The notes: a model not told the origin generated them from the letters alone. DNA of 41,175 bases from JBDHRG01 sp039807445 (GCA_039807445.1 JBDHRG010000011.1:1-41175), one strand, 5' to 3'. Counted from the first letter of the stretch, positions 1 through 9,605 are shown. A program made the numbers and translations.

Positions 1-9
1 GCGGGCGCG

Positions 10-53
10 AAAAAAAAATGAGGGCCCGGCGTCCGACCTCGACGCGGGCCCTC
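10..53 (-). terminator. Strong intrinsic terminator for leftward transcription
   Basis: Bases 20-27 pair with 46-53 (eight GC-rich pairs) and 29-33 pair with 41-45 (five pairs), with one bulged G at 28 and a 7-base loop. On the minus strand the stem is followed by one A and nine T residues (A-run at 10-18 on the given strand), the classic Rho-independent layout. It faces left, yet the nearest gene to its right, tatD, is rightward. It may therefore end an unannotated short transcript, or act as an attenuator for a gene left of the window. Confidence 0.8.
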
Positions 54-351
54 CCCAGGTGCTCGTCATGGTGTATCTTGTGAACCGCCCCTCAGAGCCG
101 TTTGAAGGGTTTTTGAACGCCCTTCGAACCGCGCCGCGGGCTTCTCACTTCATGTGTCCGAAACGCCCGAAACCGGCGATTTCCTCAAAATCCCCCCGCC
201 GACCCCGCCGCCAACCCCCTACTCGTAACCGTCTGATCCGTAAGTCCCATCCGCCATCTTCCCGCTTCGTCCGACCAAGTCCCGTATTCTCATTTCATGT
301 GTCCACCCACACCGCGTCTTTCCGCCTCACCCCCACTCCTGACTCCTCACC
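54..351. other. Upstream region without a supported gene
   Basis: This stretch before tatD holds no reading frame with recognisable protein character; the 99-codon frame from 59 is proline/arginine-rich shadow. It contains two copies of an 18-base sequence (142-159 and 287-304) that match at 17 of 18 positions. Its last 30 bases fall into a 7-bp periodic array listed separately. On the minus strand it would be the body of any transcript that ends at the terminator at 10-53. Confidence 0.5.
322..349 (+). repeat. Heptamer array 1, directly upstream of tatD
   Basis: Four consecutive 7-base units (CCGCCTC, ACCCCCA, CTCCTGA, CTCCTCA) end two bases before the tatD ATG. They resemble the CT-rich units of the other heptamer arrays in this window. 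No purine-rich ribosome binding site remains in front of tatD, because the array occupies that position. Confidence 0.5.
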
Positions 352-1125
352 ATGCTGATCGACTCCCACGCCCACTTCGACGCTGCCGAGTTCGATGCCG
401 ACCGCGACGCGGCGTATGCGCGGGCGCGGGCGGCCGGCGTGGCAGTCCAGATCCTGCCGGCGGTCACGGCCGCCGGCTGGCCGAAGCTGGAACAGGTCGT
501 GGCGCGCTACCCCGGGCTGCATGCCGCCTATGGCTTGCATCCCTGCTACCTGGCCGAGCACCGCCCCGAGCATCTGGCGCAGCTCGCCGGCTGGCTCGCG
601 CGCGAGCGCCCGGTCGCGGTCGGCGAGTGCGGGCTCGATTTCTTCATTGCCGAGTCCGATCCCGCCGAGCAAGAGCGCGTTTTTCTCGCGCAACTGAAAC
701 TCGCACGCGACTTCGGGCTGCCGGTGATCGTCCACGCGCGCCGTGCGGTCGACCAGGTGATCAAGTGCATCCGCCGCGTCGGGGGTCCACAGGGCTTGCG
801 CGGCGTGGTGCACAGCTACGCCGGCAGCCTGGCCCAGGCCACGCGCCTGCGCGAGCTCGGCTTTCGGGTCAGCTTCGGCGGGCCTTTGACTTACCCGCGC
901 GCCAACCGCCTGCGCACGCTGATCCGCGCACTGCCGCTCGACGGCTTCCTGCTCGAGACCGACTCGCCCGATCAGCCCGGCATCGCGCACCGCGACGGCC
1001 GCAACGAGCCGGCCTTCCTGGCCGAAGTGCTCGCCGTGGCCGCCGAACTGCGCGGCGAACCCGCCGAGGCGATCGCCGCCGCCACCACGCGCAACGCCTG
1101 CGAACTGTTCGCCCTGGAGGGCTGA
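352..1125 (+). CDS. TatD-family metal-dependent hydrolase (YjjV-like)
   Basis: A 257-residue TIM-barrel hydrolase of the TatD family; relatives are 3'-5' DNases or RNases, or act in quality control. Visible metal-binding positions are His6 and His8 in DSHAHFD, Glu92 in VGECGLDF, His128 in VIVHAR, His154 in HSYAGS and Asp204 in LETDSPDQP, so the site looks complete. The segment with GPLTYPRANRLR and the ETDSPD ending match E. coli YjjV better than YcfH or TatD. The ATG lies immediately after a CT-rich heptamer array and lacks a clear Shine-Dalgarno sequence. It converges on the autotransporter gene with a 59-base gap. The natural substrate cannot be told from sequence. Confidence 0.93.
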   Translation: MLIDSHAHFDAAEFDADRDAAYARARAAGVAVQILPAVTAAGWPKLEQVVARYPGLHAAYGLHPCYLAEHRPEHLAQLAGWLARERPVAVGECGLDFFIAESDPAEQERVFLAQLKLARDFGLPVIVHARRAVDQVIKCIRRVGGPQGLRGVVHSYAGSLAQATRLRELGFRVSFGGPLTYPRANRLRTLIRALPLDGFLLETDSPDQPGIAHRDGRNEPAFLAEVLAVAAELRGEPAEAIAAATTRNACELFALEG

Positions 1126-1184
1126 TCGACACTCGCACGTCCCAGGCTGACGCCCCCCACGCCACCCCGTAATCCGCCCCGCCT

Positions 1185-4100
1185 TCAGAACCTGAGCGAG
1201 GCGATCAGCGAACCGCCGTGGCTGGTGCGGGACTCGGAGAATTCGCCGTCGTACTGCAGCCGCAGGTCGAGCGCGCCGCGGGTGAACAGCTGCACCCCGG
1301 CCCCGACCCGGCCGACCACCCTGTCCGTCGGCACCGAGGTCGTGAAGCGCTCGGCTCCGGCCGGCGCCCCGGTCAGCCGGGCCGTCTGGTGCCAGGCGTC
1401 GTTCGACTTGAGGCTCGCCCCGACCGACAGGTACGGCCGCAGCACCCGCTCCCCGCCGAGCGCCACGCGCCCGCCGATCTCGAGCGTCGGCGTCAGCGCC
1501 CACGTCGTCTGCGAGGCCGACTCCACCTCCAGATCGAGCGCTCCGGCCCCCTGCTCCCGGTACCCCCCGGTCCGGACGTGAATCGCGCTCAGGTCGATGC
1601 TCGGGCGCCAATAGAACGCCTCCTGCCCGAGCGTGTAGGCCGCCCGCAGTAGCAGGCCGGCGCTCGAGGTGTCGGGATCGCCCTTGGCCACCGCCTCGAA
1701 CCCGGGCAGGGTGATGGTGCGGCGGGTGTCGAACCGTCCCGCCCCGCCGAACGCCGCGGCGGCGAACAGCCACGGCCCGGTCTGGCGCTTCAGCGTCAGC
1801 GCGCCATAGCCGCTCTCGCCGTCACCCTTGCTCAGGTCGTCGTGGCTCGACAGCCGGTCCTGCGCATAGGCCAGCGAACCGCCCGCGAACCAGCCCGGGG
1901 CGAGCTCGGCCTGCCCGCCGAGCTGCCAGGTGGTGCTGTCGATGCTGAAGTCGGTGACGCCGTTGTCGCTGGACTGCTCGGTGGTGGCGCCGCTGACGCG
2001 CCCCCAACTGCACTGGCCCTCGACCAGCACGGCGGTGGCGCCCTCGAAGCCAGGGCAGCTCAGGGCTTTGGTGGCGACGTTGTGCGCCGTGGCGCCGCCC
2101 AGGGCGCCGGGGGCGAAGGTGGCATCCGGTGACAGCTGGCGCAGCTGGGCGGCATAGGCGCTCGGGCTGGCATCGGCGGTGTGGCCGAGCAGGCCGAACA
2201 GGGTGCCGAAGGTCGGCGTGCCGCCGCGATCCCAGATCGACTGCAGGTGGCCGGCCACCGCTTTGCGGCTGGGCTTCAGGCCGAAGGCCGCCGGCGCGAA
2301 GTCGGCCGAAGCGGCCGAGAGCAGGAACTGCTGACCCGCGCGGTCGAGGCCGAAGCCGAACAGCGCCGACGGGGCCGCCGTCAAGGTCCCCGAAACCTCG
2401 CCGTCGACGCTCAGCACCGGCAGCGCGATGCCGGGCAGAACGCTGCCGTACACCGGCTCGACCCGCCCGGCCAGCGCGGCATCGCCGTGCACCGTCAGCC
2501 GGTCGGCCTGACGGCTGTTGAAGTCGACATCGATCACGAGCGTGCCGCTGGCGGTTTGCGTCAGGTTGCCGACGAGCGTCGCGTTGCCGACCTGGCCTTC
2601 GCCCGCGATGACCAGCGTGCCGCTGTTGACGACGTTGGCCGCGGTGGAGGTCATCGCCGCCGGCAGCGTCCAGGTGCCCGTCGCGGCGTTGGTGACCGTG
2701 CCGGTGGTGTCGATCGTGCCGACGATCAGGGCCTGGTTGCCGACCGCGAGGGCGCCGCAGCAGATCGCCTGGCCCGAAAGCGCCGTCACCGAACCGCCCG
2801 GATAGACGTTGACCGCGTTGTGCAGGCCGCCGTCGACCCAGACGCCCTTGCCGGAACCGCTCCCACCCTGCACGGAGCCGTATACCTCGACGTCGATCCC
2901 CGTCGTGCCGCCGTTCGGATTCCCGAGCGAGGCCTGCGCGACGATGCCCGTCGAGCCGGAGCCGTCGGTGCGGATCGAGCCCGACCCGGCGACGCTCACG
3001 GTCAGCTGACCGTTGTAGTAGCTGCTGCTTCCCTGGAGGAGGGTCTGACCGCCCAGCACCGACATCCCGCCGCCGCCGCCCTGCATCTGCGCGACGACGC
3101 CGTGCGCCCCCGGGCCGTGCGTCCAGATCGAGCCGGCAACACCGACCGTGAGGTTCCCGGTCCCGCCGCTCGATGCGCTCGACACGTGGCTGAACGTGGT
3201 CGACGGACTGGCCGTCGGGGCGGGCAAGGCCGCGATCCCGCCGCCGCCGCCGATCGATTGGGCGACGATGCCGTGGGCGCCGAAGCCGGTCGTGTCGATC
3301 GAGCTTCCGGTGCCGAGCTGGACGCTGACCGCGCCGCCGTTGCCGCTCGTGGTCCCGTCCCCGCCCAGCCTGCTCACCGACGTCGCGATGTTGGCGGACG
3401 TCATCGCCAGTCCGCCGCCGCCGCCGATGCTTTGCGCGAGGATGCCGAAGGCGTTGATGCCGCGCGTCGAGATCCCCAGCGGAGCCGCGTTCGTGTCGAA
3501 ACTGACGCTACCGCCGCTGCCGGAGTAGCCGTCCGTTCCGCCGACGCCGACGTCCATGAGCGGTTTGAACAGGCCAGAGGTCACGCTCGCGTTGCCGGAT
3601 CCGGCAACGCCGCCGCCACCGCCGATCGACTGCAGGACCACGGCGTGCGCCTGTTCGGCTTGCGTCGTGACCAAGCTGCCGGCGCCCGACGTGCTGACCG
3701 TCACCTCGCCGCCGTCGCCGCCCCCGCCTCCGCCGCCGCCCCAGCCGCCGCCCAGTCGCAGCGTGCCGGTCGCGTTCGCCGAGGCGTCGACACCGACGCC
3801 GCCGCCGCCGCCGACGCTCTGTGCGAGCACGCCGAACGCCCCGAAGCCGGGGAACGGGTTGCCTTCGGGGGTGCCGGTCGCGATCGTCCCGCCGGACAGC
3901 GTGACGTTCGCAACACCGCCGCTGCCGCCCGCGCCGCCGCTGCCGCCGACCGAGAACGCGAGGCTCAGCGTCGAGCCGCTGCTGTCGGACACCGCCGTGC
4001 CGCCCTTGCCGCCGCCGCCGCCGATCGACTGCGCGACGATGCCCTGCGCCCAGTCGCCCTTGGTGGCGATCTGGCCCGAGTGGGTCACGTCGACTTCGCC

Positions 4101-7100
4101 GCCGGCGCCACCCGCGCCGCCGGTGCCGCCCAGCGACACGGTGGCGCTCACCGCGGACCAGTTGAGGTTCGTCTCGACGACCTCCGAGATGAACTCCCGG
4201 ACGCCGGTCAGGGTGGAAACCGGGTTGTCGGCCGAGGCCTCCGCGCCCGCCGAGCCCCCGACGCCCCCGCCGCCGCCGATGCTCTGGGCGAGCACGGCGG
4301 TGGCGTCGCCGCCGTGGGTCCTCACGGCTCCCTGCACGCTGACGCTCACCGGGCCGCCTTTGCCGGCGGCCGCGCCGGTGCCGCCCCACTGGCCGGTGAG
4401 GGTGGCGCTCGGTGTCACGGTTTTACCGTCGCCCGCGGTATAGGCCGCGCCGAGGTCGATGGTGCCCCCCTGCGAGGTGCCGCCGCCGCCGCCGACGCTC
4501 TGCGCGACGATCCCCATCGCGCTCGCACCGAAGGTGGTGATGCTGCCTTGCTTGTAGACCGTCACGGCGGTGGTGGTGCAGGCGCCGCTCGAAGTGGTGG
4601 TGCAGCCGTCTCCACCGACGCCGCCGAACCCGCCGACACCGACGCCGATCTTGAGGTTGCGCGTCGCGCCGAAGTCGACGGTGGTCGTCGAGCCGTAGCC
4701 CGCGTTCCCGCCGCCGCCCCCGATCGAATGCGCGACCACGCCGTTCGCGTAGTCGCCGTAGGTCGTGATCGTGCCCTTGCCTTGCGCGCCGCCCGGGCCG
4801 CCGCCGATCCACACCGACACCTGCCCGGCGTTCCCGCCTCCGCCCCCGCCGCCGCCCGCGGCGAACGCAACGTCGGCGCTGAACGAGTTCGAGGTGGACG
4901 CCGTCGCGGCGCGGCCGTAGGACAAGGTGGCGGCGAGCGCCGAGGAGTCCCCGGCCGTGCCGCCGCCGCCGCCGATCGACTGCGCGATCAGGCCATGCGA
5001 CCCCTGCCCCTGCGTCGTGATCGACGACCCGTTCGCCATCCCCGCCTGGACCGTGCCGCCGGCGCCGCCGGACCCGCCGCTGCCGCCGACCGACTGGGAG
5101 AGCGCGTAGCTGTAATCGTCGAGCTCGCTCGGCAGCGGAATGCCGACCGCCACCGCACTGGCGCTCGACGAGCCGCCGAGGCCGCCGCCGCCGCCGATCG
5201 ACTGCGCGACGACGCCGTAGGCATCCACCGGCAGCAGGTTCGTGGGCGTGGTCGGCTGAGCGAACTGACCGGTCTGGATCGTCGCGCCCGACAGCGCGAC
5301 GGTGACCGGACCGCCGGCGCCGCCCCCGCCACCCGTGCCGCCCAGCGCCATCGACTCGTCCACCACGATGCCGCCGGAAACGGCGTAGGCCGAACCGCCG
5401 CTGCCGCCGCCCCCGCCGATCGACTGTGCGACCAGGCCCGCGGCCCCCGTGCCCTGCAGCGTCATGCCGCCCGTGAACGAGGCCTCGACGGTGTTGCCCG
5501 CGCCGCCGCTGCCGCCGCTGCCGCCGATCGTCACCGCAACCGCGCTGCTCGCGCTGGTGGCGTTGCCGGCGTTGCCGCCGCCGCCGCCGATCGACTGCAG
5601 CACGAGTCCGTGCGCCTGCGCGCCGGAGGTGGCGAGCGTGCCGCCGGTGACCTGCGCGAGCGCGACGCCGCCCGCGCCGCCGCCGCCGGCCGACGCGCCG
5701 ACCGTGCCGATGACACCGCTCGCGTTGCCGCCGTCGCCGCCGCCGCCGCCGATCGCCTGCGCGAGCACGGCGATCGCCGCGGGCCCGGTGGTGGTAACCG
5801 CGCCGCCGGTCTGGGTGAACACGGCGAAGCCGCCGTCGGCGGCGAGCGCCCCGCTGCCGCCGACCGTGGCGACGTCGCCGGTGCTCTTGCCGGCATCGCC
5901 GCCGCCCCCGCCGATCGCCTGGGCGAGGATCCCGTGCGCAGCCGACCCGGCGGTCGCGATCGTCCCCGCGTTCCGGACCGTGGCCCCGTTGACGGTGCCG
6001 GCGGTGCCTCCGGTCCCGCCCGAGGCGTAGAAGATCCCGTTGCCGGTCCCGCCGGCGCCACCGGTACCGGACATGGTCTGCGCCAGCACGCCCTGTGCGC
6101 CGTCGCCGACCGTGCGGAGGGTGCCGCTGTTGTCGACCTCGACGTTGCCCGTGTTGCCGCCCGCCCCGCCGCTTCCCGCGTTGCCGACCACCCCGCCGAA
6201 AACCTCGCCACCGGCCCCGCCGGAGCCGCTCAGGCTCTGCGCGACGATCGCGGCGGCGTTCTGCCCGGACGTGGCGACGCCGGCCCCGGACGCGACGCTG
6301 ACCGTTACGTCGTACCCTCCCCCGCCGGGACCGCCGTCGCCTGAATTGGAGACGATGCCGTGCGCAGCCTCGCCGCCCGTGCCGCCCGTCCCGCCGCGCG
6401 ACGCGGCGAAAATCCCGTACGAGGCCGCATCTGGCTGCGCGCCGATGCCGCCGGTCGTGGTGACGCTGGCGCCGCTGTTCAAGGTGACGGTCACGGGGGC
6501 CCCCTGCCCGCCCGAGCCGCCCGAGCCCACCGTTCCCTCGATCGCGGTCAGCGTTCCGCCGGTGCCGCCGGCGCCGCCCTGGGTGACGGCAACGATCCCC
6601 GGCGACGCCGCGCCGGTCGTGCTGACCCCGCTCGTGCCGGAAAGACTCACATTCACCGCGCTGGTGTTGCCGCCGCCGCCGCCGCAGCCGCTGCGGGCGA
6701 ACCCCGACGTGGAGCGGCAGGCCTGGCCGGTCGCCCCGGTCGCGAGTTCGTTCTCGTAATCGGTTCCGTTGCCGGCGACGCCGCCCGTCACCGCCGCCAC
6801 GATTCCGGCGCCGCTCGTGCCGGCGGTGCTCACCGTGGCGTCGCTCAGCGTCACGTCGACGCCCTGCGTGGTGTGGCTGCCGACGCTGCCGCCGTCGGCG
6901 CCGTCGCTGTTGTCCTGGCCCTTGCCGCCGGAGCCGCCGGTGCCGCCTTCGGCCATCGCGACGATGCCCGACATCTGCTCGCCCGAAACGTCGATTCCGG
7001 CGCCGGTGACGTTGACTGCGATCGCGGGGGTCGTGCTCGTCGACGGCACGGACCCTCCCAGGCCGCCGACCGACTTGTCGTAGCCGGCGCCGCCGGTGCC

Positions 7101-8201
7101 GCCGGTGCTGAACGCGCCGATGCCCGCGCCGGGCGCGTTGGCGCTGCCCGAGGTCACGATCGTGACGTCGCCGCCCGGGTTGACGGTGACGTCGATCGTT
7201 CCGCTGCCGCTGCCGCTGCCGCCGTTCACCCTGCTGGTGACCGACATCTGGCCGTTCCCCGAGCTGCTGCTGGCGAGCAGCCCGTACACGCCGAGCGGCG
7301 GCCGGGTGGGATACTTGGACGCGAAGGGGTCGGCGGGGGGCGGCCCGTTCCACGTCCACCAGATCTGCACCGGCGCTGAATTGGTGACGCCGACCGGCCC
7401 GGCGCTTCCCCCTCCCGCCCCCGCGCTGCCCGCGCCCGCGTTTCCGCCCATGGAGAACGCCGCGAGCCCGCGGAAACCCGAATTGCCCTGCACGTAGAAG
7501 GACGGACTGTCGCCGAGGCCAGCCGTGATGGCGCCGGTGTTGCTCAGGGAGACGGCCTGTCCCGCGCCGCCGGGGCCGCCCTGGCCGCCGTTGTATTTCG
7601 GATTGCCGTTGCCGTCGAGGCCGTCGTTGCTGACGTTGCCGCCGCTGCCGCCGATGCCGTGCACCTCGAGCGCGGAAGCGCCATAGCCGATCGACCCGAC
7701 GCCCCCGAAGTCGATCGGGGCGCTGTTGGTGACGTTGATGCCGAGGCCCGCGGCACCCGCGCCGCCGTTGTATTTCGAGTCGGTGCTGGCACCGCCGTTT
7801 CCGCCCCAGGACTCCGCCAGGAGGGCGTAGGTCCATGAGGGCGAGTCAATGAAGGCGAGCTGGCTGACCGAGCCAGTGTTGATCACCGTCGTCAGCGCAC
7901 CGGACCCACCGGGGGCTGCGTTGGCGCTGGCGGACGAAGCGGCGTTCGGACCCACGCCCCCGACCCACAGGATGTAGGACCCGATGTAGTCCGAAGCGGG
8001 CGAAGCAACCGCCAACTCGGCGCTGTTCGTGAACTGGAAGGGCGAGCTGCCCGGGTAGAGGTACTTCAGGCTGTTGCTATCGCTGCCGGGTCCGAACGTG
8101 CAAACCGTGCCGTCCCCGTTGCAGAACACCTGCGCGTGCGCCGTCCCGGCCAGCAGCGTCAACGACACGGCGAAGCGGATGCGGCCGCTTCGATCGAGCA
8201 T
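1185..8201 (-). CDS. Giant glycine-rich autotransporter (type Va-like)
   Basis: A 2338-residue secreted surface protein. I place the start at the ATG at 8201, after the G-rich stretch GGGGGGAG, because it opens a signal peptide (MLDRSGRIRFAVSLTLLAG, cleaved after TAHA); an ATG 31 codons upstream would put charged sequence in front. The passenger (about residues 25-2050) is a long beta-helix-like repeat. Roughly fifteen units carry a strict AQSIGGGGG-type motif, and looser GGTGG versions occur nearer the N-terminus, at spacings of about 60-100 residues. The last ~280 residues form an autotransporter beta-barrel ending in the typical terminal Phe (SLRF). No catalytic domain or protease motif is recognisable; adhesion or biofilm roles are inference from the family. 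The GC-rich repeats leave long open frames on the opposite strand that are not genes. It is divergent from the nitronate monooxygenase gene. Confidence 0.9.
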   Translation of the reverse strand: MLDRSGRIRFAVSLTLLAGTAHAQVFCNGDGTVCTFGPGSDSNSLKYLYPGSSPFQFTNSAELAVASPASDYIGSYILWVGGVGPNAASSASANAAPGGSGALTTVINTGSVSQLAFIDSPSWTYALLAESWGGNGGASTDSKYNGGAGAAGLGINVTNSAPIDFGGVGSIGYGASALEVHGIGGSGGNVSNDGLDGNGNPKYNGGQGGPGGAGQAVSLSNTGAITAGLGDSPSFYVQGNSGFRGLAAFSMGGNAGAGSAGAGGGSAGPVGVTNSAPVQIWWTWNGPPPADPFASKYPTRPPLGVYGLLASSSSGNGQMSVTSRVNGGSGSGSGTIDVTVNPGGDVTIVTSGSANAPGAGIGAFSTGGTGGAGYDKSVGGLGGSVPSTSTTPAIAVNVTGAGIDVSGEQMSGIVAMAEGGTGGSGGKGQDNSDGADGGSVGSHTTQGVDVTLSDATVSTAGTSGAGIVAAVTGGVAGNGTDYENELATGATGQACRSTSGFARSGCGGGGGNTSAVNVSLSGTSGVSTTGAASPGIVAVTQGGAGGTGGTLTAIEGTVGSGGSGGQGAPVTVTLNSGASVTTTGGIGAQPDAASYGIFAASRGGTGGTGGEAAHGIVSNSGDGGPGGGGYDVTVSVASGAGVATSGQNAAAIVAQSLSGSGGAGGEVFGGVVGNAGSGGAGGNTGNVEVDNSGTLRTVGDGAQGVLAQTMSGTGGAGGTGNGIFYASGGTGGTAGTVNGATVRNAGTIATAGSAAHGILAQAIGGGGGDAGKSTGDVATVGGSGALAADGGFAVFTQTGGAVTTTGPAAIAVLAQAIGGGGGDGGNASGVIGTVGASAGGGGAGGVALAQVTGGTLATSGAQAHGLVLQSIGGGGGNAGNATSASSAVAVTIGGSGGSGGAGNTVEASFTGGMTLQGTGAAGLVAQSIGGGGGSGGSAYAVSGGIVVDESMALGGTGGGGGAGGPVTVALSGATIQTGQFAQPTTPTNLLPVDAYGVVAQSIGGGGGLGGSSSASAVAVGIPLPSELDDYSYALSQSVGGSGGSGGAGGTVQAGMANGSSITTQGQGSHGLIAQSIGGGGGTAGDSSALAATLSYGRAATASTSNSFSADVAFAAGGGGGGGGNAGQVSVWIGGGPGGAQGKGTITTYGDYANGVVAHSIGGGGGNAGYGSTTTVDFGATRNLKIGVGVGGFGGVGGDGCTTTSSGACTTTAVTVYKQGSITTFGASAMGIVAQSVGGGGGTSQGGTIDLGAAYTAGDGKTVTPSATLTGQWGGTGAAAGKGGPVSVSVQGAVRTHGGDATAVLAQSIGGGGGVGGSAGAEASADNPVSTLTGVREFISEVVETNLNWSAVSATVSLGGTGGAGGAGGEVDVTHSGQIATKGDWAQGIVAQSIGGGGGKGGTAVSDSSGSTLSLAFSVGGSGGAGGSGGVANVTLSGGTIATGTPEGNPFPGFGAFGVLAQSVGGGGGVGVDASANATGTLRLGGGWGGGGGGGGDGGEVTVSTSGAGSLVTTQAEQAHAVVLQSIGGGGGVAGSGNASVTSGLFKPLMDVGVGGTDGYSGSGGSVSFDTNAAPLGISTRGINAFGILAQSIGGGGGLAMTSANIATSVSRLGGDGTTSGNGGAVSVQLGTGSSIDTTGFGAHGIVAQSIGGGGGIAALPAPTASPSTTFSHVSSASSGGTGNLTVGVAGSIWTHGPGAHGVVAQMQGGGGGMSVLGGQTLLQGSSSYYNGQLTVSVAGSGSIRTDGSGSTGIVAQASLGNPNGGTTGIDVEVYGSVQGGSGSGKGVWVDGGLHNAVNVYPGGSVTALSGQAICCGALAVGNQALIVGTIDTTGTVTNAATGTWTLPAAMTSTAANVVNSGTLVIAGEGQVGNATLVGNLTQTASGTLVIDVDFNSRQADRLTVHGDAALAGRVEPVYGSVLPGIALPVLSVDGEVSGTLTAAPSALFGFGLDRAGQQFLLSAASADFAPAAFGLKPSRKAVAGHLQSIWDRGGTPTFGTLFGLLGHTADASPSAYAAQLRQLSPDATFAPGALGGATAHNVATKALSCPGFEGATAVLVEGQCSWGRVSGATTEQSSDNGVTDFSIDSTTWQLGGQAELAPGWFAGGSLAYAQDRLSSHDDLSKGDGESGYGALTLKRQTGPWLFAAAAFGGAGRFDTRRTITLPGFEAVAKGDPDTSSAGLLLRAAYTLGQEAFYWRPSIDLSAIHVRTGGYREQGAGALDLEVESASQTTWALTPTLEIGGRVALGGERVLRPYLSVGASLKSNDAWHQTARLTGAPAGAERFTTSVPTDRVVGRVGAGVQLFTRGALDLRLQYDGEFSESRTSHGGSLIASLRF

Positions 8202-8501
8202 GGTGGCTCCCCCCTCGGGTCTGTCGCCCGTTGAATCCGCGCAGCCGGCACTCGGCATGAAGCGCGGTCGGTGCAGCGCCTGTGCTCGCGCCACGATCGG
8301 AAAGCGTAGCCGATGCTTCGCACGTCACGACGGATCGAGTGGCCATTGAAACCGCTGGAGCCTACCCGCCGATCGAGCACTGGCCGATGCCGTTCGCCAA
8401 TGCCGGGGATCCGCAACGGGGCATTCGATCGCCCCCGCCCCCTTCACCATTCCTCGGGCTCGGGCATACTAGAGCGCCGAACCCGGCTGCGAGGAGCTCC
8501 G
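8202..8501. other. Divergent intergenic region, autotransporter / nitronate monooxygenase
   Basis: The 300 bases between two divergent starts must hold both promoters. For the rightward gene a weak pair TTCACC and TACTAG, 18 bases apart, lies about 30-50 bases before the start. No convincing element was found for the leftward gene. No repeat or extra coding sequence is apparent. Confidence 0.35.
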
Positions 8502-9605
8502 ATGAACTGGACGTCGACCCCCCTGACCCGGCGCCTGCGCCTCGACTATCCGTTGATCCAGGCGCCGATGGCCGGTGGCCCGACCACGCCGGCGCTGGTG
8601 GCGGCGGTCAGCAACGCCGGCGGGCTCGGCTCGCTCGGCGCCGGCTATCTGGAGCCCGAGGCGATCCGTGCCACGATCGTCGAGATCCGCGCGCTGACCG
8701 ATCGCCCGTTCGCGGTCAACCTGTTCGTGCCACGCCGCGCCGACGCCAAACCCGAACAGCTCGAATGGTCGCGGATGCTGCTCGAGCGCTACCGCGGCGA
8801 GCTCGGGCTCGAGTCGCCCGAGGCCTTGCCGCCGCTGCCCGACTTCGAGGCGCAGCTCGCGGTGCTGATCGACGAGGGGGTCGACGCCTTCAGCTTCACC
8901 TTCGGCGTTCCCGGCGGCGAGCAGCTGACCGAGCTGCGCGACGCCGGCATCGTCACGTTGGGTACCGCGACGCACCTGCTCGAGGGCATCGTGCTCGAGG
9001 AGTGCGGCGTCGACTTCGTCGTCGCCCAGGGTTTCGAAGCCGGCGGCCACCGCGGCGGCTTCGTCGGTGACCCGCAGCGGCTGCCGATCGGCACGATGGC
9101 GCTGGTGCCGCTGCTGGCGCGCCGGCTGCGCACGCCGGTGATCGCTGCCGGCGGCATCATGGAGGGTCGCGGGCTGGCCGCGGCGCTGGCGCTCGGCGCC
9201 TGCGCCGCGCAGCTCGGCACCGCCTTCCTCGCCTGCCCCGAGAGCGGCGCGCACCCGGCGTACAAACGCGCGCTGCTCGAAGCGACCGAGATCGGCACCA
9301 CGCTGACACGCGCCTTCTCGGGCCGCGCGGCGCGCGCGCTCGGCAACCGCTTCACCCGCGAGCTGTACGACGACGAAGCCGATCTGCCGCCCTACCCGGT
9401 GCAGCACCAGCTGACCGTGGCGCTGCGCCGCGCCGCCGCCGAGCGCGGCGACGCCGAGCTGATGGCGCTGTGGGCCGGCCAGGGCGTGGCGCTGTGCCGC
9501 GAGCGCCCGGCCGCCGAGCTGATCGCCGAGTGGGTCGCGCAGGCACGCGCCATCCTGCAGCCCTCGGCGGCGGTGTCGACGGCGTTCGGGCAGCTGCTGT
9601 CCTGA
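8502..9605 (+). CDS. Nitronate monooxygenase (2-nitropropane dioxygenase family)
   Basis: A 367-residue FMN-dependent TIM-barrel enzyme that oxidises alkyl nitronates. The N-terminal motif QAPMAGGPTTPALVAAVSNAG, the segment FVVAQGFEAGGHRGG with the conserved catalytic His near residue 183, and AAGGIMEGRGLAAALALGA followed by a QLGTAF phosphate-binding stretch are all present and in order. The ATG at 8502 is chosen because GAGGAG stands five bases upstream and the family's N-terminus starts there; an upstream ATG at 8313 would add 63 unrelated residues. The gene is followed after 54 bases by ugpQ. A role in detoxifying nitronates such as propionate 3-nitronate is family knowledge; the real substrate here is unknown. 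Confidence 0.92.
   Translation: MNWTSTPLTRRLRLDYPLIQAPMAGGPTTPALVAAVSNAGGLGSLGAGYLEPEAIRATIVEIRALTDRPFAVNLFVPRRADAKPEQLEWSRMLLERYRGELGLESPEALPPLPDFEAQLAVLIDEGVDAFSFTFGVPGGEQLTELRDAGIVTLGTATHLLEGIVLEECGVDFVVAQGFEAGGHRGGFVGDPQRLPIGTMALVPLLARRLRTPVIAAGGIMEGRGLAAALALGACAAQLGTAFLACPESGAHPAYKRALLEATEIGTTLTRAFSGRAARALGNRFTRELYDDEADLPPYPVQHQLTVALRRAAAERGDAELMALWAGQGVALCRERPAAELIAEWVAQARAILQPSAAVSTAFGQLLS

Noticed and set aside
59..358. 99-codon frame before tatD
   Set aside because: Pro/Arg-rich translation, no ribosome binding site, overlaps tatD and the heptamer array.
3240..5760. CRISPR-like spacing of the repeated CCGCCGCCGCCGATCGACTG blocks
   Set aside because: The blocks are codons of the SIGGGGG protein repeat, with irregular spacing and coding sequence between them.
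2181..6344. Open frame of 1387 codons on the plus strand, antisense to the autotransporter
   Set aside because: It is Arg/Ala/Asp-rich without domains and exists because the glycine-repeat codons leave few stops on the other strand. The opposite strand has a signal peptide, repeats and beta-barrel.
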